A stretch of DNA of 64,000 bases, from NCBI GenBank assembly GCA_001939145.1, contig LSRX01000082.1:694272-758271 (forward strand), read 5' to 3'. A model generated the notes under the pieces. It was not told the DNA's origin, made no database searches, and saw nothing but the letters and a program-made list of their open reading frames with translations. A program made the translations under genes and the position numbers. The stretch comes from Symbiodinium microadriaticum (taxonomy: Eukaryota; Sar; Dinophyceae; Suessiales; Symbiodiniaceae). Within the stretch, counting starts at the first letter, position 1. Every line of letters starts with the position of its first letter. Of this stretch, positions 49,289 through 59,768 are shown piece after piece.

Positions 49289-50470
49289 TCACGGGATGCT
49301 CGGAGGTCGCGCACGACGCCATGCCTCAAAGTAGGGATGAGGGAAGCGAGGGGCGAACTCTGCGCAGACCGGGACCGAGAGGAGAGCTGTCCCTACGGTC
49401 ACAACTTGCATGAGAATCAAAGATGAGCTAGATACATCAATTAGTAAGAAAAGGTCTCCAATTTGCTCATCTTGACGCCTCGGGGTAACACCTCCGCACG
49501 AGCGCGTGCAGTAACGGGACTCTTTGGACTCCGGCTGGCTGTTGCTACGCACCGTCTGTGCCGACCATGGCCTCGCGAGGCGAGTCTCCTGGCAATCATG
49601 GCACCGTGCTGTATTCTATGGTTGCATCATGCATGATGGGATCCGCTCTGATCCGCTTTCGCCTGCAAGCTGCGCCGCTATAGACAACCCTTCAGATGGA
49701 GCCTGCTGCGCCGGGCGCGCACCGGCACTCGCCTCGAGAGTTGTTTGGTTGCTAGGGTGTGGCCGGGAAACGCGCACGAGATACTAGTTACCAGTACAAA
49801 GAGAGTGCATCTGTTCTGTCACCGTTCTTCAGGCCGCCACAGGACGTACTCGCGGCGCATCGGGTGGACGTGGCAAGAGCCTCGCAATCAAAGGTAGGAG
49901 CAGCGCATAGCGGCGCCAAGTAGCTGCAAGAGCCAACAGCTAGAAGTTTGGAATCACCTATATGCCTAGACTACTAGTTAAGGTGGATGCCCATTGAAGG
50001 ATGCAAAGGTTGCTAAACCACTATCCGACTCGACTGGGGATGATTGCATGATCCAAGCACCGCACTTTCCATTGGCCAGACTGCTGTGATACTGCGCTGC
50101 CGCCAAGTGGACACGGGCCTAGTGCAGATGTCGGAAGCATAAGTGTTCTATTCAGTGGCGCAGCAGAGCAATCTATGTCTATGATTCACATGAATGTACC
50201 CCCTTGACACGGTCTTGTACACAGTCTTCCCATCTGACATGGACAATGGTTTTTGGAGCCGACCTCCACCAGGTCAATGTCCCCCACCACAGGCCTGGTG
50301 GTTTCCACCTGCGAACAAGCTTTTGAGAGTGGAATGCTCATAGCATGCTTCTCTGCCGTCGAATTTCGAGTGCTGTACGATACGTTACACTGCGATAGGG
50401 TCTTCCGACCTACAGCCTCCAGGGCATCTGGAAGGGGCCTGCTGCATGTCGTCCATCCTCCAGAAAGCAC
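49289..50470 (-). CDS. Candidate exons, one hydrophobic
   Basis: 50470-50200 reads RPLPDALEAVGRKTLSQCNV, then SIPLSKACSQVETTRPVVGD and IDLVEVGSKNHCPCQMGRLC, about 85 well-formed codons. 49500-49310 reads TPRRQDEQIGDLFLLIDVSS then SSLILMQVVTVGTALLSVPV, a probable membrane helix, then FAPRFPHPYFEAWRRA. Both minus. They lie upstream of the gene ending at 47360 and may be its 5' part. 49560-50185 between them shows no convincing exon. Confidence 0.4.
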
Positions 50471-50744
50471 GAAGTTTCAGACGGATAGCGCACTGCAAGA
50501 GTGATCAGCTTGATTTGTTCAAGGTCTCCAGCAGTTCCACTCGGACCCAAGTTCTGTAGGATTCAGGCTCAACGCATCTCATCTTGATCGATGCACGCGC
50601 ACACGCACACACTCTCGCTCACTCTCTCTCCCTCAGCATGTTGCGAAAACAAGGAACACACTCTCTCGCTCTGTCTTTCTTTCTGCAAGGTTGAGGGGGA
50701 GGTTCCGCCCCTCCTTTGCACATTCGCGCACCCCCTTGTTAGGA

Positions 50745-50830
50745 ATGGCGAATAAGAAGCAAAAACCTAAGCCTACCGCCCCGGCGACGAAGGAAACCTT
50801 TACAATTTTACAAAGGACTCTCTCTCTTGA
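50745..50830 (+). CDS. Orphan N-terminal ORF fragment
   Basis: An ATG at 50745 opens a plus frame MANKKQKPKPTAPATKETF then TILQRTLSLD, a lysine/proline-rich start typical of a basic protein N terminus, before running into CT microsatellite. It may be a first exon with the CT run acting as intron polypyrimidine tract, or a truncated mobile-element ORF. Function unknown. Confidence 0.3.
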
Positions 50831-50869
50831 TTGCTTGCTCCAAGCTCTGGTGCCCGGCCCCTTCTCCCC

Positions 50870-50883
50870 TCTCCCTCTGTCTG

Positions 50884-50918
<35 letters not shown>

Positions 50919-51125
50919 ACCAGGCAAGGAGGTCGGGGCAGCGTCCGGCCCCTCCCCCCGCGCGCGAGCGCGCACCTGCGGTTCACCAGGTGTCTGACTC
51001 CTTGCAAGGGGTTTTGCCCCCTGACTCTCTCTCTCTCTCTCTCTCTCTACCGGGGCAGAGGAGGAAGGCGGACGCCCCCCTTGCGCGCGAGCGCGCGCCC
51101 GCAATCAACCGGTTTTAAGACTGTC
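50870..51125. repeat. Two (CT)n plus GC-rich modules
   Basis: CT runs at 50886-50920 and 51023-51049 are each followed within 10-15 bases by CTACCAGG or CTACCGGGGCAG, then purine-rich DNA, a run of C, and GCGCGCGAGCGCGC. The two modules are about 130 bases apart in the same orientation. Confidence 0.8.
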
Positions 51126-51839
51126 CACTGGGGAGGTTTCCCCCCCAGGGCTCGGCTATACATTGGCCGTATGATCATGCACACCCTTATTGTCAAAGGA
51201 AACAATACACTTGACGCCTAGAAACTTCACTCTGAGGGCCGGGCCGCTACTGGAGACTGCAGGTGTATCCCCCAAACAAAGAAACCAACAACAGATAGAC
51301 TGGGTGTCCCCCGCGAGCTTCCCGGTCAACATGGGTGTTCTACGGCCTGCTCTGTCTACTTGTCAAGTCCCCCACTAAAAAAAAACAACACAACGAAATC
51401 CGGCTACGCATGTACTTCCACATGGTGAGGTACTCGGAGAAGGGGCCAAGGCAAAAACATGCATAGTACATGGATTGTCGCGAGTGGAGCGGTACGAGTT
51501 ATGCCCTGGCTTATCCCCCGAATTCACACTAGGATGGGAACGAATTGTACAGGTGTGTTGAAAAGAAGCCAGGATTAAAGGGCCAGGTTGGGCCAAGGAA
51601 TGAGGTTTGCCCGAGAAAGCATTTGCATGCTTGTTTAAAAAGTTCACACTGCAGTTCACACCTAAAGATATGTGTGCAGTCACGGATTGTCCGATCAGCT
51701 CTGAAAATTCCCCTAAGGCAACAGTCCCCCCCCCTCAGTAGCCGAAGCGAAACAACTTTTCCACGCGGATCGGTGTTCATAGGCGGCGAACTTCGTCCCC
51801 GCCAGTTGCAGGAAGAAAAAGGAGGAAAATCCCCCGTCG

Positions 51840-52873
51840 TCATTGAGTCGCTCTCCTCTGTCGTCTAGCTTGCTCCATACGGGCCTGCACCGCCCTCACG
51901 TCTTGCCACATGCGGTTAGGGATGAGTTGTATCCCCCAGCCTTCTTCACAGGCATCGTCACGTTGTTGTCGAGGTACTCCGGTAGGCTCATTGGGGCGTT
52001 TAGCCCACGGTCGGAGGGGCGTCCCATTTCTCCCCATGGCCAGCTAACCATCGGGTCCTCTTCTTCAGTCTCGCCTCCCCAATCTGGTGGGGTGTCGCTG
52101 TCCACGGGCAGTTCCTTTGTCCCACAGGTCTTGTCATCCCCCTTGTTCTCGCTCGGTTGCTATGGTGCCTCCCTCCATGGCTTGCGCTGGTAGTCCTTCA
52201 TCTGCATCTTCGGCTTGGGTTGCTTTCCCCCCCATGCGTTGCTTGTCTTGGCTCTGTTGTTGCCGTGGGTCCCCCTTGTCGCCGAAAAGCGTTGCGAATT
52301 TTCCTGGCCTTAGGCAGTAACTTCTGAGCCTGCCCCGGGAAGCGCGCGACATAGGCTCGGGTCTGATCGGCTTGCAGTGGAAGGTACTTGTCCACGATGT
52401 GGAAAAGCTTGTCTGCCAACCGCGCTTCCTCATTTCTCACTGTGTGACGTTGGCAGTAGGCTGTGTACTGCTTTGCCTCCTGTCGGGTCAGGGTTCCCCC
52501 GGTCTCAGCATTGACAAGGCTCCCCCGGGCTGCTGCTCGATCTTTTTGCCAATCCATGCCCCCCGAGCTGCTGGGTGTGGTGCTTGTGTGGTTGAGGCAT
52601 TCCCCCGAACTGCTGGGTGCGGTGCTCGTGCTTTCGCTGCTTGGTCCCCCGCTCGCGGAGGACTCCTTGTACGGTCTCGACCTTCGCGGTGACCCCGTGC
52701 AACCTGCAGGCTGGGTCCGAGCGGTCGTGAAGTTTCCGCATACCTGTTGTGCAGGTCCCCTCTGCGTACCTGCAAAGTTTGCAAATCCCCACCATGGCGA
52801 ACTTCACTATGTCGCGGCCGTTCCCCAAGTCACGATCTTTGAGGTCGAGCTCTCCCCCTCCCAGCGAACAGAT
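51840..52873 (-). mobile_element. DinoSL-tagged gag-like element with Cys/His motif (element C)
   Basis: A chain of minus frames, each strongly protein-like but needing frame changes: 52873-52505 (MVGICKLCRYAEGTCTTGM then RKLHDRSDPACRLHG, a Cys/His cluster shared with element A), 52557-52198 (LTRQEAKQYTAYCQRHTVRN, then ARLADKLFHIVDKYLPLQAD and VARFPGQAQKLLPKARKIRN, helical and basic), 52105-51896 (MDSDTPPDWGGETEEEDPMV then MSLPEYLDNNVTMPVKKAGG, acidic) and 52037-51840 (NRMWQDVRAVQARMEQARRQ with its stop). The spliced-leader relict lies about 190 bases upstream of the first methionine. Product unknown; a nucleic-acid-binding structural protein would fit. Confidence 0.55.
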
Positions 52874-52986
52874 AATTCAGGAACGGTGTTGGCACGAGGA
52901 CGTCCACCCAGTGGGGAAGCTGGGAACAACCAGCTACCCCAAAGGGCCGGCCTCAGGCGCCCCCCCAAAGAGGAGCGGCAGGTCGA

Positions 52987-53005
52987 CTTGAACCAAAATG
53001 GCTAC
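52987..53005 (-). other. DinoSL spliced-leader relict
   Basis: The minus strand reads GTAGCCATTTTGGTTCAAG, 18 of 19 positions identical to the conserved dinoflagellate spliced-leader end. It is followed (minus direction) by the leader and coding region of element C, which implies reverse transcription of a trans-spliced mRNA and re-integration. Confidence 0.85.
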
Positions 53006-53007
53006 TC

Positions 53008-53033
53008 CCCTCTCCCTCTCCCTCTCTCTCTCC

Positions 53034-53086
<53 letters not shown>

Positions 53087-53090
53087 AGCT
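53008..53090. repeat. CT-rich tract and TTGC tetranucleotide microsatellite
   Basis: CTCTCC/CT run followed by about twelve TTGC copies to 53085. It lies just outside the spliced-leader relict. Confidence 0.95.
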
Positions 53091-53129
53091 TCGAAGGAAA
53101 GCACCCGTAGGTCCCCCCCACGCGCATGC

Positions 53130-53735
53130 GTGCAGCTGAGTCCTCTGTCCTCCCGGGTTCGCAGCGTGTTGCTGTTCCCCGGGCTCTGTGTCAGAAGGTC
53201 TCCCTCTCCCTTTCAAGGCTATGGTGCAGGGGGAAGACCCCCTACACCGCGTGCAAGTGCGCCCCCGACGCGGAGGCCAAGCATGCAGCCCTTAGCAACA
53301 AGGCCCTAAACCGCATAACCAAGACAAGAAGAAGTACATTTGACGATAATTGGGTCTTGCTTGTGGGGATTTTCCCCAAGTGCTTTCGCTTCTCTCGACA
53401 TCCAAAACGGGACTCAGCGACAGCTTTGTACCAATCAAGGAAACGTACATGAAAATGACACCACGACATAAGCTAGCCAAGGGGTTGAGGCAACAAGGCC
53501 CGAAGCGTGAGTCACTGTACCCACGCGATGCTTCGGGGCTCCACCTGTTATTCAGGTGTGAGCCGCTAAGGAAAGTCCCTTTCCCGAAGGTAGAAACGCC
53601 ATTTGCTTGAAACGATTCAGCAAGATCAAACAAGGCCAACAACGATTAGGCTGGACCTAAGAGACACAGATAACAGGTAGGGATTGTCGCATAGCATTCG
53701 CTTCGTGGGTCTGTCCCCACCGGAGGAGGTGCAGA
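53130..53735. other. Repeat-module fragments, no confident gene
   Basis: 53195-53265 holds another CT-rich, GGGGGAAGACCCCC and GCGTGCAAGTGCGC module. The remaining frames on both strands are short and inconsistent. Confidence 0.4.
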
Positions 53736-53760
53736 GGACTTGTCCCCTGGGCTTCGCGAG

Positions 53761-54192
53761 ATGAGGAACTACAGCAGGGAGAAAGCGATGCAAAGGGCCA
53801 GGGAGGCGGGATTTGTCAACGCACTACATGTCCTGTCGGAGTGCAGAAAGCCCGAACAGGTGATTTACTGGAAATACCGAGCAGCAACGAAGGAAGCAAC
53901 AAAAAAAAAACACGATGAAGAGCAGCAAACGTTGCAATGTTTTAGTATGCTCGGCGGTCCTCCTTGTCAAGTAATGGTGAAAGCAGCCCCTCGAAGTGAA
54001 CAGCCCAAAACCCGGAACACACCACTGAATGAAAATACGGCGGAAGTGTGGGCTGCTGCACTTGCACATTCGTCGAGACAGCTTCGTCTCCGGGGGCTTG
54101 GCTGTAGCTCACTGGTATTCTTCTTTTCGGAGGTGAGAATGGCTCGGGTTTCCCAAGGAGGGAGGTTTGTGGAGGAGGCAGAGAGAGCTTGA
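53761..54192 (+). CDS. Lysine-rich plus-strand ORF in the repeat patch, unknown function
   Basis: The plus frame, open from 53740 with an ATG at 53761, reads MRNYSREKAMQRAREAGFVN, then ALHVLSECRKPEQVIYWKYR, AATKEATKKKHDEEQQTLQC and NTPLNENTAEVWAAALAHSS, to a stop at 54190-54192 (about 143 residues). A poly-lysine stretch is encoded by a run of A. The composition is clearly protein-like and differs from the GC-rich repeats around it. It is the only good plus-strand ORF between 47 and 61 kb and is probably part of a mobile element. No family is recognised. Confidence 0.5.
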   Translation: MRNYSREKAMQRAREAGFVNALHVLSECRKPEQVIYWKYRAATKEATKKKHDEEQQTLQCFSMLGGPPCQVMVKAAPRSEQPKTRNTPLNENTAEVWAAALAHSSRQLRLRGLGCSSLVFFFSEVRMARVSQGGRFVEEAERA

Positions 54193-54507
54193 GTGGCTGC
54201 AAGTCGGTGCTTTGGTGTTGTTTGCAATTTGTGACGCTGAGTGTTGAGATTGTGGCGTTGAGAGAGACAAGGATCTTTCCGTCGTCAACGTCGGAGTGAT
54301 TTTTCCTGCTGCATCTCTGGTGTAGTGTAGTGGTGAGCGTTCAGTGCATCAGCCAGGGCAGTCCGGCTCGCAGTACTAAACGGCCGGTTGGCTGGGGGTT
54401 TCTCTCCCCGTTGGATCCATGGTAAGCTTGTCGCCATGGTTGCCACTGTGGTTTATCACCCCAATTCATCTCGTTCCACAGCCGCTTTACATCGGATGTG
54501 CGATCCC

Positions 54508-54655
54508 TCTCCCTGCCTCTCTCTCTCCCTCCGTCTCTCCCTCTCTCCCACTCTGTCTTTCTCCATCTCTTCTTCCAGAGGGCATAGGGGGTGTGTAAGA
54601 CCCCCTGGCCTTTAAAGGCCCCCTGCTGTTTGGGGTGTCTTTGAAGGGGCGTGAC
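54508..54655. repeat. CT-rich tract plus dispersed GGCCTTTAAAGGCC block
   Basis: The CT-rich run 54508-54580 ends in TTCCAGAGG, followed by 54599-54653, which aligns to 35450-35503. The central GGCCTTTAAAGGCC is a perfect palindrome here and imperfect in the other copy. Confidence 0.8.
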
Positions 54656-55333
54656 AAGATAACGATGGTTTCAGGTCCCTCGACCTAGTTTACCAATCAC
54701 AATTACAGTACACTGCCCCACTGTATCAGATAGCAACCTGCTGGCAGACGTTTACACATCGTTTGGACAGAAACATGCAAGCAGCATGGACACCATTCAT
54801 ATTTCAGTGAGTCTCCCTCTGTTTTGAGTGATCAAAAGTAACAAACAGGATCCCCCAAACTAGAAAGCTCACACCTTGGCTCAGCGTTGTGGAGGGGGAC
54901 TACACGTGCTCCCCTCGTTTGGAAGAGTGTCTATTTGGCTCTTTCCTTTCTTGAAAGGAAAATTGGGTCCCCTTCACCTGAAACAGCGCTGAAAGGAATA
55001 GCAGCATCAACCTACTTCCCAGGAGAGAGCCACTGTTCCCTGCACCAGACAGACTTGCGGAGGGGGTCCCCCGTGAAGTAAGAAGAGAAAGACCTAGCAT
55101 GACATACTCTGTTGGCCCCCTGGCAAGATGTGACAACGAAGGCTGAGTCTCCAGCGACGTTCTGGTTCTCAAAGTAACAGGACTACGCAGACAACCCTCA
55201 AAGTATAGTCTCAAACGAAAAGCAAGTCCCCCGGAGACAGGCCTTCGTGCGAGCAAGCGAAACAAGTCCAACTATATCTGGAACTCCCTTTTGTATGCAA
55301 AGCCAAACACATGAGGTAACTCAGTGACAACTG

Positions 55334-55600
55334 ATCAACACTTCAGTGGGGTTCCTGGCAGTATTCTCTCATTGCTTGCTTGCTTGCTTGCTAGGGGTTT
55401 GGGGTCAAGGANGAGGTTCATGGGTAGTTATAAGTTAGGGTTATAGGGTTCCTTTAAAGGTTCTATAGGGTTTAGGAGTTAGGGTAAGGTTTAGGGTTTA
55501 GGGTTCTTTTTGATCAACACTTCAGTGGGGTTCCTTAAGCCCTAAAGGCCCTAAAACCCTAAAGGCCCTCTAGGGGTTTGGGGTCAAGGACCCCAGGCCC
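55334..55600. repeat. Direct repeats around opposed telomere-like tracts
   Basis: TGATCAACACTTCAGTGGGG with its TTCCT continuation occurs at 55334 and again at 55511. CTAGGGGTTTGGGGTCAAGG occurs at about 55391 and 55571. Between them 55437-55508 is GTTAGGG/TTTAGGG in one sense; 55535-55568 is CCCTAAA in the other. One ambiguous base lies at 55412. Confidence 0.85.
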
Positions 55601-55679
55601 GAAGGCCAACCCCACAACGGCTCGCGGCTGTTGTCCGGACCCCCCTCCTGGGGTATGCAGAAGTATTCTCTCATTCTCT

Positions 55680-55758
55680 CTTCTCTTTCTTTCGGCAGGG
55701 TTACTCTCTCTCTCTCTCTCTCTTTCTTTCGCCAGGGCTACGGCCGAGGGTTGCCCCT

Positions 55759-55799
<41 letters not shown>

Positions 55800-56130
55800 T
55801 CTGCTGCAAAGCCAAAGAGGGACGAGGCCCCGCCCTTCCCGCGCACGCACGCGCCCTGGGTCTGATAGTCCCGAGTCGGTTCGGCGACATGATGGGGCCG
55901 GCGTTCTGCAACTCTGGATTCCCTGAACGAACTTTACTCTCAGCTCTTTCTTTCTTTATTTCTTTCATTTGTTCTTTCTTTCTTTACTCTCTCTCTCGCT
56001 CTCTCGCTGGTTCGCTCGCTCTCTCCCTCTGAATCTCTATCTATCGATCTGTCTATCTACCTAGCCACCTAGCTAGCCATCTTTCTTTCTCTTTCTAGCT
56101 TTCTCTCTCTCTCTCTCTCTCTCACAATGT
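55680..56130. repeat. CT/CTTT microsatellite interval with a GC-rich module
   Basis: CT runs at 55697-55722, 55763-55800, 55975-56010 and 56103-56125, with TTTC units between. 55800-55860 holds a GAGGCCCCGCCC and CGCGCACGCACGCGCC segment like the other modules. No gene. Confidence 0.9.
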
Positions 56131-56139
56131 GCAGGGCTG

Positions 56140-56870
56140 TGGCTCGATAACTCGGCCTGTCCTGTCGTCATCATGTTGAGACATCGTTCATCAGGCGGGC
56201 CGCGCTGCGCCACCGGGCGGCACGACACTACCAAGACTTGCCTCAAAGGATGGCATTTAAACATCACTGAGTCTACGCATGTGGCTTTAACCGCAAGCCT
56301 GAGACCTTTTGCCCACCATTCATGGACACCCCTCCACGCTTCCCTCTGCCCCAGCAACTTGAGAGGAGCACCGGACGCGCAGAGTTCAATCAAGCGTGGT
56401 TACACGATTCCTGGCCTTCTGATATCTCAGCACGAGATGGGGCAATGCTGCCACACAACTATGCCTAATCTGTCACGGCAATGAGAATGCAGCAATGGCT
56501 GTCGCATTCGCAGAAAATGCAAGCATGGCATATCAGCCTAATCACCTCATAGGCTCCCAAGAGTCAGCGGCAAACCTCTACCACAACTGAGGTCTTGAAG
56601 AGTCCTCGCTCCGCTGGGCGCCGAAGGAGATGGTCGGTCGTACGTGAGGAGGAGGGATGGCCAGGTGTGTCTGCGCATTGGGCTCCGAGCAGGGACACAG
56701 CAGACTCACAAACACAGCGATTTGCTTCCTGATTCCTGTAGCTTCCCTGCTGCGGTGGGTCTCGTGGTGAGCCGAGCGACCAAGATCAAGCTCTTCGGAT
56801 GATGGCCCGAAGCCGGGTCGAAGCCCATTCGCTTCACGTCCCTGCAGGCCACAAGCGCAGAAAGCTCCCC
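56140..56870. other. No confident gene
   Basis: Short open frames occur on both strands; none reads consistently as protein. Confidence 0.4.
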
Positions 56871-56980
56871 TCACTGAAGCCAAGAACTGCGTTGAACTGG
56901 TCCTGCAGAAGAGCTCTCAGGGCCCGACGCGTCGCTGATTCTCTTGAAGATCGTCAGCGTCTGCAAACCCCACCAGATCT

Positions 56981-57901
56981 CTAATGCGCAAGACACTGGC
57001 ACCAAAGTGCACGAAACTCCCGTTTTAGAGTCTGTAACAAGGGTAGCTGATGAACTTCTGGCGCCTCGTCCGCTGACATCGCCCTCTTTCGATCTTGAGC
57101 TTTGTCCTCGGAAGCTTCTGCGCGTTGGAGGCTCCGTAGACAAGGTGGCAGGGCGTCAGTGTGTCTCAGCAGTACCCCGCGAGCGAGGAGAGTCAGATTC
57201 TGGAGTCTGATACTCCAGTCCGCGACCTCCTGGCCGTCAATGTCCGGGAAGGCCACCATCATAACCTAAGCCGGCGATTGTCGGCAGTGCCTTCGTTTGG
57301 CATGCAGGAACTTGCGCAAAGTGCGGACAACAGGAAGCTTCGATGGGTCTGAGGGAAATGCAGTGGCCTCCACGTAGTAGCGAGGCTGCAGGTACCTGGA
57401 AGCCAGAAGCACATGTTGGCGCCAAGGGTACGTGCCATAGACACCACACATGACAATCCAGTGGTCGATGCCCTCATGCCCAGAAAGGAAAGCTTTCAAA
57501 GTACACTTCAGCAAAATCTCCATCTCTCGGGCCGCAACCCACAACCTCCTCTGAACTTGGAGGCGTCGCCATCTGCGCTGAGTTGGCAAGCTTGCTACGC
57601 CGACCCTGTCTAAGCAAACACGCCATGCCGACTCTGAAGCCCGGAAATCCCACAGCTCCCTTCGACCTCCCGCGTGCAACTCGAGGCCTGGCACTTCATC
57701 TGTCGGGGCCTCTGGTACAAAACTGAAAACAAGTGTCAACTGCAAGGTTCTCATAATGTGCTGCAAAAACACCGAAGTTTGGGCATCTTCTCCTGATGTG
57801 TCCCGCTGCGAAGTGGCCCCCGCCTTGTTTTTGTTTGCCTTCCGTTCGTGTCGGCTTCTTAGAAATTCTTGCATCCGCTGGCGTGTCCCGGATCTGTTCA
57901 T
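56981..57901 (-). CDS. Multi-exon gene segment, unknown function
   Basis: 57901-57730 reads MQEFLRSRHERKANKNKAGA then SGEDAQTSVFLQHIMRTLQL. 57545-57266 reads VAAREMEILLKCTLKAFLSG, then HEGIDHWIVMCGVYGTYPWR and QHVLLASRYLQPRYYVEATA, about 90 good codons. 57262-57190 reads MVAFPDIDGQEVADWSIRLQ, and 57140-56985 (minus) has further acidic, helical sequence (AEASEDKAQDRKRAMSADEA). All are on one strand and probably one gene. The family is not recognised; Trp/His-rich HWIVMCGVYGTYPWRQH is distinctive. Confidence 0.5.
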
Positions 57902-58472
57902 GCCTGAACCTGTCTCGCATGTTACCTTTCGTCCTTGCTGGTGTCTGCCACTCGCAAGCGGTCGTGTGACACGGCCGGCTTCATGTTTGCCCCTGCCTCC
58001 TTGCTGTTCTCTACGTATTCCTCAATTACTCATCTAGGTTACCTTCATACGTTCCGCGTGTCTGCCTTCAATATACCTTTTGCTAATGGGAGCCACAGGG
58101 GTAGTTTGTCCTTTCACTTTAGCTTTTCATCTGCAGCCTTCGCGACCATAATTCCGCTCATGTTTCCAATGGCCAGATGTTGTGTTTCTCATCTCGAGGA
58201 TGTGGCTGCCTTCATATCTCGTCTCACAGGATTGCTGTTGACTTCCACCTCTGGCATGTTTCCAGGTTCGCAAGTATTGCCTACCCTACCTTCGTGTGGT
58301 CTTGTTGTCGCCACCCCAGACCGGATGCTGGCAGCACTTTCATACGAGATGCGTCCGTTCTAGCCCACATGGCAGTGTGGACCAGTATAAGAGTTGATGG
58401 CTGAAGTTTCACATGTCTCTCCGATTGGCCGACCCGAGGTAGGATGCCGGGTGAACAAGACCTTCCCAAAGA

Positions 58473-59768
58473 TCAAGAATCAAGACCACTTTCGGCATCG
58501 ATGCTGTGCAATCTCATGTCGAACAAAAGGTCAGAAGCCGCGTCAGGACTGCTTCGATGTACTTCGCAGCGTAATTTATCTGTTAAGTGCTGTGTCGCAT
58601 TCTTCCTCGCAGGGGTTCCACATGCCGCTTGGCTGCTTTCTGCTGTATCTGTCAGCCCTGCAACTCTTCTGTCCATGCAACAATCAGAAGCCATGCAAGA
58701 CAAAACCAGAGCCCCACCTCTTCCTCTTGCTTCACACTACACGTCCGCCGTGCCCTGCAGCAAAGCATCACGGCCTCTGGCAGGATTCAAGTTTTGCCGA
58801 TGTGCTCTTCAGACCGCATGTTAGTGCCTGCAACCTCTTCTTTCTGCTGATCTGCTTCATGGCATTCTGCATCTTGAGATCCTTGCGAACGACTTTATCG
58901 TCTTCGGAGATGAGCAGCTCAATTTCAACCCCCCCGGGTTAGGCCCGGCGTGCAAGCTACACCTGCAAATGCCGACGGCCTTCGGATCCGCGAGCAGCTT
59001 GGAGCAGTAGAAGCACACACCTAAGGTCGTTTGACCCGTTTGCCGGGTGACGAAAGACTTGTGAATCTGCAGAAATTCCGTCTGTATCTCCTCACAACGG
59101 ATGGCAAAATGCATCCCAGCCACACCGTAGCACGTGGTGCGTGGCCTTCATGAACCCCCAATGATACCTGGGCGTGAGCATTGCCAAACTTGGGGCGATT
59201 CTCTGATGTGGCAGCATCGGGCAGAAGGTGCAGAGCGCCTGCTTTGCGCCACCACATGAGACCGTGTCAGCAAGAGCTTTTACAGACGCGCATAGCAGCT
59301 GCCGCCACGCGCGTTGCGCCAGCCCTTCATGACACTCCGCTGCGCTGCTCGCGAAACAAGTACCTTGCTTCAGTGGCTTCAGCATGTCACAAGTTTGCAA
59401 CTCCTTCTCAGCTGGTGCGGACCAGAGGAGTGCTGGTCCTGGTTGCTTCTCACAACGTGCAGCTTTTCTCATAGACAGATTGTCCCAGACGAGCCCAAGA
59501 CGTTCGGGTGAATTAAACAGCCAAAAGAATCTTCCGGAGCACTTGGCGAAAGGGCAGTGCGCATGGGTCCGACATCAGCAACACGGCAACCTGCCACTTC
59601 TGTTGTTGCGTTCTTCACCACTGGCATGTCCTTTCTGATTTCCGCCTTCTTGGTACGCTGCAACATGCTGCAACCGTGAAACCTCAATGGCGGCCCGTTT
59701 CCAGCCTTCTTGAGCTTGCTCAGCTCCTTGGCTGCCGGCCCGGTGGTGTGGAGGCCTGCAGGAGACAT
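58473..59768 (-). CDS. Multi-exon gene segment, unknown function
   Basis: Minus-strand blocks: 59768-59469 (GPAAKELSKLKKAGNGPPL, then FHGCSMLQRTKKAEIRKDM and ALSPSAPEDSFGCLIHPNVL), 59257-59175 (MWWRKAGALHLLPDAATSEN then RPKFGNAHAQ, followed by a GTATCA donor), 59125-59030 (MHFAIRCEEIQTEFLQIHKS then FVTRQTGQTTL) and 58590-58480 (NATQHLTDKLRCEVHRSSPD, then LFDMRLHSIDAESGLDS). They are well formed, but no domain is recognised. A further possible block (SGIMVAKAADEKLK) lies at about 58170-58110. Confidence 0.45.
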
